Assembly: GCA_017465465.1 (NCBI GenBank)
Contig: JAFTWE010000046.1
Coordinates: 1 to 50,341 of the forward strand
DNA from: Clostridia bacterium
GTDB lineage: Bacteria > Bacillota > Clostridia > Oscillospirales > Acutalibacteraceae
Direction of reading: 5' to 3'
Length of the DNA: 50,341 nucleotides
Within the stretch, counting starts at the first letter, position 1, and each line of letters begins with the position of its first letter. Positions 42,622 through 50,014 of the stretch are shown here, piece by piece. Below the pieces are notes generated by a model. It saw only the letters and a list, made by a program, of their open reading frames with translations. It did no database searches and was not told the DNA's origin. A program made the position numbers and the translations under genes.

Positions 42622-43812
42622 ATGAATAAATTTAAAAGATTTGTTTGTATATTATTGACCCTGTATTTCACGGTTGCTTTAACTTCTTGCGGAGAAAAAC
42701 CTCCGCAGGAGGTTACTCCGAGCGGAACAACTGAGAATGCCGAAAACAAAGAAATATCTGTTCTTTCGCTTAACAAAGAATATATTTCTGATTATGAATG
42801 GTACAGGGATACTTCCGCGATGCTTGTAAGAAGTGAATATACGGATGTTACCCTTGATAAAGCAATGGAAAAAGACTATCCGCTTCTTACAAAAACGCTT
42901 GCAGAAACTTCTGCTATGCGCAAGAGAACAATGGAAGATGAAAAGGATAATTTCATTGCTTTGTCAACCGATGAATTTGAAAGCAATAACGAAGCCTTTT
43001 CAACTTATGTTTCAACTCTTGACATTCAGGTTAGACGTGCTGACAGTGTTGCTGTGAGTATTCTTGAGGATTACGGCACAAAAGACTCTCGTTCCTTCAA
43101 CGGACTTAATTATGATACTGAGAGCGGAAAAGAACTCGGGCTTGCAGATGTTTTTATTGATACTTCAAAAATTCCCGCAACGGTTGAAAAGGAGATTATT
43201 AGCCGTATAGGTGAAGATGAGCCGGACGGCGATACTGCCGTTATAGAGTATTTTAAAAATACTCCTGAGGACAGTATCACATGGACTCTCGATTACAACG
43301 GTGTAACTTTCTATTTCGATTCTGGTGATATTGCTCCAACAAATTTCCGTATTCAGGTCGTAACCGTAGCCTTTGCAGAATATCCCGATTTGTTCAATGA
43401 AAAATATACTATCGTGCCTGATGAGTATATTGTAAGTCTGCCTGTATCAGCACCGTTTTACACCGATATTACAGGTGACAAAAAAGTTGAGGAGCTTACC
43501 GCTTCAGGCGATTATGATGAAGACACTAAGTTTTACCATACTATAAGCATAAATTCTGAAAGCTTAGAATTTGAAGCAGAATGGTTCTCATACATCGAAC
43601 CGTATTATGTCAAAACAGCAGGCGGTAAAAGCTATCTCTGTGTTTTCAGCGTGAACAACGAAGAAGATGGAAAGGACTTCACTCTCAGCGTTTATAATTT
43701 CGAAAACGGTAAAGTCAAACTCCTCAGCACAGCAAAAACAGGCTTGGATAGCAAAGGAGAAAATATCTTTGCTTTACCCACTAACCCGTCAAAGCTTGTA
43801 TCTGTCAGATGA
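42622..43812 (+). CDS. Lipoprotein with DUF3298/RsiV-like C-terminal region
   Basis: The 396-residue lipoprotein has a signal peptide with the lipobox LTSC at Cys23. Residues about 40-310 resemble the extracellular part of RsiV-type proteins (DUF4163/DUF3298): VAVSILEDYGTKDSRSFNGL and WTLDYNGVTFYFDSGDIAP are typical of that fold. There is no cytosolic anti-sigma domain, so it is not itself an anti-sigma factor; it may bind ligand outside the cell. A short additional beta domain ends the protein. It starts five bases after the first lipoprotein and is the last gene of the operon. Confidence 0.82.
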   Translation: MNKFKRFVCILLTLYFTVALTSCGEKPPQEVTPSGTTENAENKEISVLSLNKEYISDYEWYRDTSAMLVRSEYTDVTLDKAMEKDYPLLTKTLAETSAMRKRTMEDEKDNFIALSTDEFESNNEAFSTYVSTLDIQVRRADSVAVSILEDYGTKDSRSFNGLNYDTESGKELGLADVFIDTSKIPATVEKEIISRIGEDEPDGDTAVIEYFKNTPEDSITWTLDYNGVTFYFDSGDIAPTNFRIQVVTVAFAEYPDLFNEKYTIVPDEYIVSLPVSAPFYTDITGDKKVEELTASGDYDEDTKFYHTISINSESLEFEAEWFSYIEPYYVKTAGGKSYLCVFSVNNEEDGKDFTLSVYNFENGKVKLLSTAKTGLDSKGENIFALPTNPSKLVSVR

Positions 43813-43901
43813 TGAAAACGAATTGAACTGTAAAAAAGTGAAACTAACCAAACAGAAAAGTTTAGAACGAGCTTGAATTAAAAATGAAATAAAATCTAAC
43901 G

Positions 43902-43946
43902 CCCCCCGACATCGGATTAAACCTGATGTCGGAGGGTTCTTCTTTT
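43902..43946 (+). terminator. Terminator 1 of the SPFH operon
   Basis: CCCCCGACATC pairs with GATGTCGGAGGG with one mismatch; TTCTTCTTTT follows. Confidence 0.85.
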
Positions 43947-43947
43947 G

Positions 43948-43977
43948 CCTGAAGCTTTAAGGCTTCAGGTTTTTTTA
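43948..43977 (+). terminator. Terminator 2, perfect hairpin with T8 tract
   Basis: CCTGAAGC and GCTTCAGG enclose TTTAAG and are followed by a run of seven T. Two terminators in a row isolate the RNA region downstream from the operon. Confidence 0.92.
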
Positions 43978-44004
43978 TTAAAAATCTTTTTATCTAACAT
44001 ATTA

Positions 44005-44540
44005 AAAATGAAGACACAGGCTATAGGAGTTTCTCACACAAGGACAGATTCTTGTTGCTTGTGGGTGGAGGAGCGATACGGATATGCATTAAGTATTGTT
44101 CGTCCGCTGAGATGCCGTGAGATGCGAATTGTTTTAAAATTCGCAGGTAGGCATCTCCTTCCAAACCAAAACGATATTTTAAAACAATTTGCAGTTTTGG
44201 TTTGAGTGACAGAGTTTAATGAATTGTTTTAAAAACAACTCTGTCCCGGAACGGTTGCTTTTGAAAGAAAAGAACCGGTCCATGCTAACGGTTATTCAGT
44301 TATTTAACGGAATAACCAGTTAGCAGGACGAAGAAGTATTTTTTTACTTCGGTGTAATGGGTTTGCATCGACCCTTACGGATGAATTTTAAAACAGAATT
44401 CGTCGCTTCAAATGAAGCCCTTGAACAGTTTAACTCCGAAAGGTGGACGGTTTGAAAGTCCGTTGCTTTCGCAAAAACTTTCAAAAATCTTGTAAGGAAG
44501 AAAAAAGACAGACTAATCCTTGGGGCGATTTTTGGAAGTA
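44005..44540 (+). ncRNA. Large highly structured non-coding RNA, ornate type (ROOL/OLE/GOLLD-like)
   Basis: About 530 bases without a credible gene carry at least ten hairpins. Stems by pairing: 44109-44116/44150-44157; 44123-44130/44138-44145; 44162-44172/44194-44204 (11 bp perfect); 44208-44216/44237-44245 (9 bp); 44248-44256/44273-44281; 44284-44297/44310-44324; 44333-44338/44345-44350; 44380-44387/44397-44404; 44405-44409/44414-44418; 44451-44459/44477-44485. Four loops carry alternating complementary copies of AATTGTTTTAAAAT: 44127-44140 and 44222-44234 in one sense, 44176-44189 and 44385-44395 in the other, suited to kissing-loop contacts. Length and richness in hairpins fit ROOL-like RNAs, but family identity is not proven. 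The 5' and 3' ends are estimates; I see no convincing promoter. The plus strand is assumed from the flanking genes. Confidence 0.75.
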
Positions 44541-44590
44541 AGAAGTAATAGTGAATAGTGCATAAGTGTGGGCGTCACACCCGCGCCCGA
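44541..44590. other. Short palindromic spacer after the large RNA
   Basis: Tandem AGTAATAGTGAATAGTGCA phrases are followed by self-complementary GTGTGGGCG/CGCCC. This may be the RNA's 3' processing or terminator region; there is no long T-run. Confidence 0.35.
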
Positions 44591-44619
44591 TTGTAAATCT
44601 TATTTCAATGTGATATAAT
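44591..44619 (+). promoter_or_regulatory. Promoter of the PPP-like phosphoesterase gene
   Basis: TTGTAA, 17 bases, TATAAT. Confidence 0.78.
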
Positions 44620-44679
44620 CAGATATAGATATATAGTGTTGCTATTTTAAGTACAAGTACTATAAGAGGTGAGAGTAAT

Positions 44680-45813
44680 ATGTCTGCAACGATAAAATTA
44701 ACTACAAAAATCGAACAAATGACGCTGGAACAAGGGAGACGAATTCTTGTTACAAGTGATATTCACGGGCATCTCTCTTATTTTAAAAAAGTGCTGGAAA
44801 AAGCTTGTTTTTGTAACGATGACATTTTATTTATCGTTGGAGATGTAATTGAAAAAGGTCCTGAAAACCTTGAAACCTTGCATTATGTTATGAAACTTTG
44901 TGAACGCGGTAATATCATCCCTCTTATTGGTAATGTAGATGCATACAGACTGAAGCTAATATATGAACTTTCCGAAGAAAACGTAAATGGTTTTTATAAT
45001 TATATTTTAAATCTAAGACAATGGGCAGGCACGTCGTTTTACGAGGAACTCGCGAATCAGTGTGGCTACTCAATAAATAATCCTGAGGATATTCTGTTAT
45101 CAAAGCAATCTGTTATAGCTCGTTTTGAAAATGAATTTAATTTTCTCGCTAATCTTCCCACAATAGTAGAAACACAAAAGTATATTTTTGTTCACGGCGG
45201 ATTACGGGAAAAGCAAGTTTCGGATAATATTGACAAAAGCGTTTTTGATTTAACTAAATATGATGCTTTTGCAGAGAATACTCCGAATATATTTGATAAA
45301 TATGTAGTTGCGGGTCATTGGCCTGTTGTTTTGTATGGTGCAGATATGCCGCAAATGAACCCTCTTATTAACCATGAAAAGAAAATTATTTCCATAGACG
45401 GTGGATGCGGAGTAAAAAAAGATGGTCAGCTAAACCTGTTGATAATTCCTGATATAAACTGTTCTATCGACAGAATATCTCATATAAGCTACGACGAAAT
45501 CCCCACTGCATACGCTCTTGAAAACCAAAGTCCAAGCACTGAATCCATATACATATCATGGCTTAACAAAGAAATCAGAATATTAAATAAAGGCAAAGAG
45601 TTTTCGTATATTGAGCATATAAAAAGCGGACAAAAATTACAAATTCCAAATTCTTACATTAGAAATGAAACAGAATGTTTTGACTATACCAACTACTTTC
45701 TCCCGGTAAAGAAGGGTGATAAATTATCAATTATTTCTAAAAATTCAAAGGGTTATATCGTCAAAAAAGACGGTGTAATCGGATGGTATTGCGGAGATTT
45801 AGCAATTCAATAA
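44680..45813 (+). CDS. PPP-like metallophosphoesterase with C-terminal SH3-like domain
   Basis: The 377-residue protein has the phosphoesterase motifs TSDIHGH (near residue 25), VGDVIEKGP (near 55), LIGNVDAYR (near 86), FVHGGL (near 170) and AGHWP (near 210). This is the PPP pattern, but the GNHE box reads GNVD, so the usual metal-bridging His is replaced by Val. Residues about 320-375 look like a bacterial SH3-like domain (PVKKGDKLSIISKNSKGYIV, ending in WYCGDL). GAGGTGAGAG precedes the ATG. It is the gene closest to the large RNA, transcribed from its own promoter. Substrate unknown; diadenosine polyphosphates or phosphoproteins are family options. Confidence 0.85.
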   Translation: MSATIKLTTKIEQMTLEQGRRILVTSDIHGHLSYFKKVLEKACFCNDDILFIVGDVIEKGPENLETLHYVMKLCERGNIIPLIGNVDAYRLKLIYELSEENVNGFYNYILNLRQWAGTSFYEELANQCGYSINNPEDILLSKQSVIARFENEFNFLANLPTIVETQKYIFVHGGLREKQVSDNIDKSVFDLTKYDAFAENTPNIFDKYVVAGHWPVVLYGADMPQMNPLINHEKKIISIDGGCGVKKDGQLNLLIIPDINCSIDRISHISYDEIPTAYALENQSPSTESIYISWLNKEIRILNKGKEFSYIEHIKSGQKLQIPNSYIRNETECFDYTNYFLPVKKGDKLSIISKNSKGYIVKKDGVIGWYCGDLAIQ

Positions 45814-45830
45814 ACTCGTCATTACACATC

Positions 45831-45867
45831 AAGAGAGTGCAACCGTCAGGTTTGTGCTCTCTTTTTA
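45831..45867 (+). terminator. Terminator of the PPP-like gene
   Basis: AAGAGAG...ACC and GGT...CTCTCTT pair over about 14 bases around a GTCA loop and run into TTTTTAC. Confidence 0.85.
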
Positions 45868-45889
45868 CTATTCAGACGCTGATTAAGAA

Positions 45890-45918
45890 TTGATTTAACT
45901 TTCACTTTATGTTATAAT
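45890..45918 (+). promoter_or_regulatory. Promoter of the E2-like/PQ-loop/DUF4886 genes
   Basis: TTGATT, 17 bases, TATAAT. Confidence 0.8.
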
Positions 45919-45944
45919 AACAAGAGTTGCAGAGGTGAAATTAT

Positions 45945-46907
45945 ATGAATCTGAAGGAATATCTTAAAACATCTACCATAAGACCTCAGGAAGGCGATAA
46001 GGTAGAATATATGAGTTTTCAAAGAAGAATGATAAGCAATGTTCTTGTTAACTCTCAAAGGCTGACTCCCGGAGTAGGCTGTTCTTATGATGCTGATGTT
46101 ACAAAGCTTACGGAAGAATACAAAAAGCTTAAATCTTCCTGCGGTTATGATCTGACTTTTAACACCATTATGTTAAAAATTTTGGTTGAGTGCCTTAAGG
46201 CTGCTCCGAAACTTAACGCTCACTTTCTTTATAATCACTTTTCAGGAAACGGAAAACTGATTATAAAAAAGCATATTGATGTTTCAATTGCCATAAATCT
46301 TGATAACGACCAGACTTTTCAGGTTAAAGTAATGAACCTTGAAGAAAAGGATTTAAAAGAAACTGCTTTTCTTGCTGAAGAAGCTAAAAGAAAGTTGCGG
46401 AACACCAAGCTCGACGACATTATGTTTGAGGTAGCAAGGCAAAGAATTATCGGTTTAATTACACACGGACACCTTCTTTCCCCAATCAGCCAAACAATAA
46501 CCTCCTGCTTCGGGAAAGGCAAAGCCATTAATCTTGCCAAAAGCCTTAAATCAGATTTTCGTAAGCTGATGAAAAAAGAAAAAATCGAAGACGGACTTAA
46601 AATGGAAGAACTAAACGAAGGAACGGTCTGTTTCACAAACTGGGGAACTCTTTATGACGACCTTGATGTGAATATCACTTACATTCCACCGCTTTATCCT
46701 CAGGTTTTTATGTTTGGTATGGGCAGGGTCAAAAACGTTGATTTTGTTTATAAAGATAAAGAAGATAGTCTTCAAATGGGAACAAAAAAGATTTTGCCGT
46801 TGTCTTTGATTTTTGACCATAAAATAGGCGGAGCCACTGACCTGATGCCGTTTATCAAAAAGCTTGACGAAATATTGAAAAATCCCGAAATTATTCATAC
46901 GTGGTAA
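45945..46907 (+). CDS. Stand-alone E2-type acyltransferase fold without lipoyl domain
   Basis: The 320-residue protein matches the catalytic domain of 2-oxoacid dehydrogenase E2 and chloramphenicol acetyltransferase proteins, with no lipoyl or peripheral-subunit-binding domain. Typical phrases are SFQRRMISNVLVNSQ near the start and a C-terminal LSLIFDHKIGGATDLMPFIK. The active-site motif in E2 is H-x-x-x-D-G; here it is H-K-I-G-G, so the catalytic His is present and the Asp is Gly. It may be a variant acyltransferase or a binding protein. GAGGTGAAATT precedes the ATG. It stands 19 bases before the PQ-loop gene in the same direction. Confidence 0.85.
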   Translation: MNLKEYLKTSTIRPQEGDKVEYMSFQRRMISNVLVNSQRLTPGVGCSYDADVTKLTEEYKKLKSSCGYDLTFNTIMLKILVECLKAAPKLNAHFLYNHFSGNGKLIIKKHIDVSIAINLDNDQTFQVKVMNLEEKDLKETAFLAEEAKRKLRNTKLDDIMFEVARQRIIGLITHGHLLSPISQTITSCFGKGKAINLAKSLKSDFRKLMKKEKIEDGLKMEELNEGTVCFTNWGTLYDDLDVNITYIPPLYPQVFMFGMGRVKNVDFVYKDKEDSLQMGTKKILPLSLIFDHKIGGATDLMPFIKKLDEILKNPEIIHTW

Positions 46908-46926
46908 CCTTTTCAGAGGTGAAATT

Positions 46927-47223
46927 ATGCCCGAAATTTTAGAAGTAATAATGATTATCAGCTTTGGTGTTTCCTGGCCGCTGAATGTTATAAAATCATA
47001 CAAAGCCCACACCGCAAAAGGAAAAAGCCTTGGATTTTTGTGCCTGATTATTTTCGGCTACATAGCAGGCATCACATCAAAATTTATTAACCCTGCTTTT
47101 ATGGCAGATATTTCACACAAGTGGTATGTTTTATTTTTCTACTTTTTAAACCTGTTTATGGTTAGCCTTGATTTGATTATTTATTTCAGAAATAAAAAAC
47201 TCGATAAGGAAAATGCAAAATGA
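46927..47223 (+). CDS. PQ-loop/SemiSWEET-type small membrane protein
   Basis: The 98-residue protein has three membrane segments (about 6-24, 34-52 and 65-86). The conserved stretch SWPLNVIKSYKAHTAKGKSL places a Pro in the first helix and the KS..GKS motif typical of PQ-loop repeats, as in half-transporters that dimerise. It may move a sugar or another small solute. GAGGTGAAATT precedes the ATG. The end overlaps the start of the DUF4886 gene by four bases. Confidence 0.82.
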   Translation: MPEILEVIMIISFGVSWPLNVIKSYKAHTAKGKSLGFLCLIIFGYIAGITSKFINPAFMADISHKWYVLFFYFLNLFMVSLDLIIYFRNKKLDKENAK

Positions 47224-47945
47224 AACTTTTATCAATCGGTAACAGCTTTTCAACCGATGCCCACAAGTGGCTTCACAAATTGGCTAAAATTAACGGAATA
47301 AAAATTGAAACCGCAAACCTTTTTATCGGCGGTTGTTCACTTGAAACTCATTGGAAAAATTTCACCGAAAACAGCGCAGATTATTCTCTTGAATTAAACG
47401 GCAACGAGGGCGAAAGAATGATAGGTATTCCCGATGCTCTCAATATGGACAAATGGGATGTTATCACCCTTCAGCAGGCAAGCCATTTCAGCGGAATGGA
47501 AGAAACCTATGAGCCATATCTCACAAGCCTTGCTGATGCCGTAAAAGAAGCTCAACCTCAGGCAAAGCTTTATTTTCACCAAACCTGGGCGTACGAAACC
47601 GACTCGCTCCACCCGGGATTTGCCGACTATAATCATAGTCAGCAGGAGATGTTTGAAAGAATTGTTTCTGCCTCGCAAAAAGCTTCAAAAGCAATCGGTG
47701 CTGAAATTATTCCGACAGGCTCAGTTGTTCAAAAATTACGCGAAACCGTTCCGGAGTTTGATTACAGAAACGGCGGTATTTCCCTTTGCCGTGACGGTTT
47801 TCATTTGTCATTTGATTACGGAAGATTTACCGCGGCGGCTGTATGGCTTAAAACCCTCACAGGCAAAAAAAATCAGTGTGATGCCTTTCAGGATTTTGAC
47901 ACCGCACTGCTGAATAAAATTTTAGAAGTTGTAAACAGCATATAA
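47220..47945 (+). CDS. DUF4886 family SGNH-like hydrolase
   Basis: The 241-residue protein starts with LLSIGNSFSTDAHKWLH, where the GNSFS serine is the SGNH nucleophile position. IGGCSLETHW follows (block II Gly), VITLQQASH lies near residue 80, and the C-terminal block DGFHLSFDYGRF supplies the Asp-x-x-His pair. There is no signal peptide, so it is cytosolic. The substrate could be a carbohydrate ester or lipid; it cannot be told. It overlaps the PQ-loop gene by four bases, so the two are coupled, and ends at a bidirectional terminator. Confidence 0.87.
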   Translation: MKLLSIGNSFSTDAHKWLHKLAKINGIKIETANLFIGGCSLETHWKNFTENSADYSLELNGNEGERMIGIPDALNMDKWDVITLQQASHFSGMEETYEPYLTSLADAVKEAQPQAKLYFHQTWAYETDSLHPGFADYNHSQQEMFERIVSASQKASKAIGAEIIPTGSVVQKLRETVPEFDYRNGGISLCRDGFHLSFDYGRFTAAAVWLKTLTGKKNQCDAFQDFDTALLNKILEVVNSI

Positions 47946-47951
47946 ACAAAA

Positions 47952-47985
47952 AGCCACAGCAGAATTAACTGCCGTGGCTGAATTT
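47952..47985. terminator. Bidirectional terminator between the DUF4886 gene and purC
   Basis: AGCCACAGCAG and CTGCCGTGGCT pair around AATTAA with one mismatch. T-runs follow on both strands (AATTTTTGTC on plus, TTTTTGTTTATA on minus). Confidence 0.88.
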
Positions 47986-47990
47986 TTGTC

Positions 47991-48680
47991 TTATTTCTTA
48001 AGCTTTGCAAGAATCATGTTTGCGCAATCAATCTGGTTGGGGATGTTGCCGTTTTCATCACGGACTCTCCAAATGTCAGGTGTGATTTCGTCAGCAACAT
48101 AAACCTTGCCGTTTTCGTCATAACCGATTTCAATCTTGAAGTCGATAAGCGTAAGATTCATTGTAGCAAGCTCTGCTTTGAGAACTTCACCAACGCGAAC
48201 CAATACATCAATAGCTTCGTCATACTGACCTTCTTTAAGCATACCCTTCATAATGCAGATGCGCTCGCTGATGAGGGGGTCACCCTGCTCGTCGCTCTTA
48301 AGAGTAACTTCTGTGTAAGGTGGGTTGAATTCAATGCCTTCTTCAAGGTCAAAACGGCGGCACATGCTGCCTGCTGTCTGATAACGAAGAACAAACTCAA
48401 GTCTCGGAACTGTAAGATTGCGAACCTTCATAAGGCCCTGGCTGATATCGCCGCCAAGGTAATGTGTGGGGATTCCGTTCTTTTCCATAAGTTCAAAGAA
48501 GTAAGTTGAAACCTCAAGGCCAACCTTACCTTTACCCTCTACGCTGCCGCCAACTGAGTTTGAGCCGGGGTCGAAAACACCGTTTTCACCTGTTGCTGAA
48601 TCCTTAAAGAAAAGATGAACAATGCCGGTTTCTTCATCAAGAAGAACATTTTTGGTTTTTCCTTCATATAACTGCTTCAT
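47991..48680 (-). CDS. purC: Phosphoribosylaminoimidazole-succinocarboxamide synthase
   Basis: PurC joins aspartate to CAIR with ATP in purine synthesis. The 229-residue protein starts at the ATG at 48680 (AAGGAG eight bases upstream) with LYEGKTKNV, the family's invariant opening; the longer frame from 48782 would read through the leader. Motifs GVPDPGSN-like (GVFDPGSNSVGG) and LIDFKIEIG near residue 170, and DEITPDIWR near 195, are typical. It stands alone rather than in a pur operon. Confidence 0.96.
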   Translation of the reverse strand: MKQLYEGKTKNVLLDEETGIVHLFFKDSATGENGVFDPGSNSVGGSVEGKGKVGLEVSTYFFELMEKNGIPTHYLGGDISQGLMKVRNLTVPRLEFVLRYQTAGSMCRRFDLEEGIEFNPPYTEVTLKSDEQGDPLISERICIMKGMLKEGQYDEAIDVLVRVGEVLKAELATMNLTLIDFKIEIGYDENGKVYVADEITPDIWRVRDENGNIPNQIDCANMILAKLKK

Positions 48681-48768
48681 AAAAGGAGCTCCTTCCAATA
48701 TCGCCGTCTGCCCAAAAGGTATGCTGTCACGATAAAATAAATTTGGGACATTCACAACCCATGGCGGT

Positions 48769-48798
48769 ATTATATCACACAAATATTTTATATATCAA
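48769..48798 (-). promoter_or_regulatory. purC promoter
   Basis: On the minus strand TTGATA, 18 bases, TATAAT. The leader of about 80 bases has no purine riboswitch core that I can see. Confidence 0.7.
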
Positions 48799-48920
48799 CA
48801 AAAAATTACCCATTTTTTAAATTTTTATTTCATTTATAATATTTCCACGCATCAACCCACATCTTTTGGTATGAATTTACAAAAAACTTACAAACAATTT
48901 TTCTTTTCTGTCTTTTGCAC

Positions 48921-48949
48921 TTGCTTATTTAGAAAACATTAGGTATAAT
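48921..48949 (+). promoter_or_regulatory. Promoter of the membrane metallophosphoesterase gene
   Basis: TTGCTT, 17 bases, TATAAT. Confidence 0.78.
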
Positions 48950-48979
48950 ATTTCCAATATTTTTGAAAGGGCGGATATT

Positions 48980-49951
48980 ATGTTAGCTTTTTTGCAACAG
49001 GTTCTCGCAGTTATTCTTGCAACACTTCAGACACTTATTCCTTTCGTAAGCTATCATCCTGTTAATGAGGATGAAATCTTACTTAATGTAGCTATGATTT
49101 CTGACACTCATCTTGATGACCGTTTCCCCGGCGGCAAAATGAATCTCGCGTTCGGTCTTAAAGACATTGCACGCAACAGCACTTCTGCCGATGCAGTTGT
49201 GGTTGCAGGCGACCTTACCAACTACGGTGATGAGGCTTCAGTTGCTTGCTTCTACGAAGTTATGGATAAGCACTGCACCACTGACCCTTCTGCTTGGATT
49301 GTGGCAACAGGCAACCATGAAATCGGCCACCCCGAAGAATTTACTAACGAAGAAGCCCGTCAGAACTTCATCAAGTATCATAAGCAATACACAAACCACG
49401 ACATCAACAATGTATATTACAGCGCTGATGTTAACGGCTACACTTTCATTGTTATGGGCGACCAGAGTGAAGACAACTGGGACAGCTGTGACATTTACGA
49501 CGACCAGCTCGCTTTTCTTGATAGCGAATTAGCTCGCGCAACTGCTGACGGCAAGCCGGCCTTTGTTGTGTGCCATGTTCCCGTTGAAGGAGTTAACGGC
49601 CAGGATGTTATTTATGAAGACGGCGGTCTTGACCCCGATGTAACTGAAAAGGTTACAGCAATTATGGAAAAGTACAACAATGTTGTTTTCATCAGCGGCC
49701 ATGTTCACACAGGCATTAACGGTCCTGTTCTTCAGAACCTTTTCGGTGAAGATTTCTGCTGTGTTGAAGAGCACGACGGAGTTACTTATGTAAATCTCCC
49801 TTGCTACGGTATTGTTAACCGCTACGGAATTCCTTGGAACGGTATGGGCTTCTGGATGGAAGTTTATGAGGACGAAATCGTTCTCCGCGCGAGAAAATTC
49901 AACACCTCAAGGTGGTACGCCAATTACGAATTTACCGTTGAACTCGACTAA
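48980..49951 (+). CDS. Membrane-anchored calcineurin-like metallophosphoesterase
   Basis: The 323-residue protein has an N-terminal hydrophobic segment (about residues 2-22) that should act as signal anchor, placing the enzyme outside. The metal motifs are complete: MISDTHLDD near 38, VAGDLTNYG near 72, ATGNHEIG near 108, VCHVPVEG near 190 and ISGHVHTG near 233. GAAAGGGCGG precedes the ATG. Extracellular members act on phosphoesters of nucleotides or wall polymers. The next gene is a GH16 hydrolase behind a terminator, so any link is loose. Confidence 0.9.
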   Translation: MLAFLQQVLAVILATLQTLIPFVSYHPVNEDEILLNVAMISDTHLDDRFPGGKMNLAFGLKDIARNSTSADAVVVAGDLTNYGDEASVACFYEVMDKHCTTDPSAWIVATGNHEIGHPEEFTNEEARQNFIKYHKQYTNHDINNVYYSADVNGYTFIVMGDQSEDNWDSCDIYDDQLAFLDSELARATADGKPAFVVCHVPVEGVNGQDVIYEDGGLDPDVTEKVTAIMEKYNNVVFISGHVHTGINGPVLQNLFGEDFCCVEEHDGVTYVNLPCYGIVNRYGIPWNGMGFWMEVYEDEIVLRARKFNTSRWYANYEFTVELD

Positions 49952-49957
49952 CAAATT

Positions 49958-49992
49958 CCCTCTCGATTTGCGCAATCGGGAGGGTTTATTTT
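49958..49992 (+). terminator. Terminator of the metallophosphoesterase gene
   Basis: CCCTCTCGATT and AATCGGGAGGG pair with one mismatch and are followed by TTTATTTTAAT. Confidence 0.85.
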
Positions 49993-50014
49993 AATAAATT
50001 CAGGAGGCTTTGTT

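Noticed and set aside
43979..44010. A promoter for the large RNA (TATTAA-like -10 near 44000)
   Set aside because: The -10 is poor and no acceptable -35 is at the right spacing, so I did not annotate it.
43945..44205. An 86-residue frame across the terminator and the start of the large RNA
   Set aside because: It runs through a perfect terminator and several hairpins, has no ribosome binding site, and encodes no recognisable protein.
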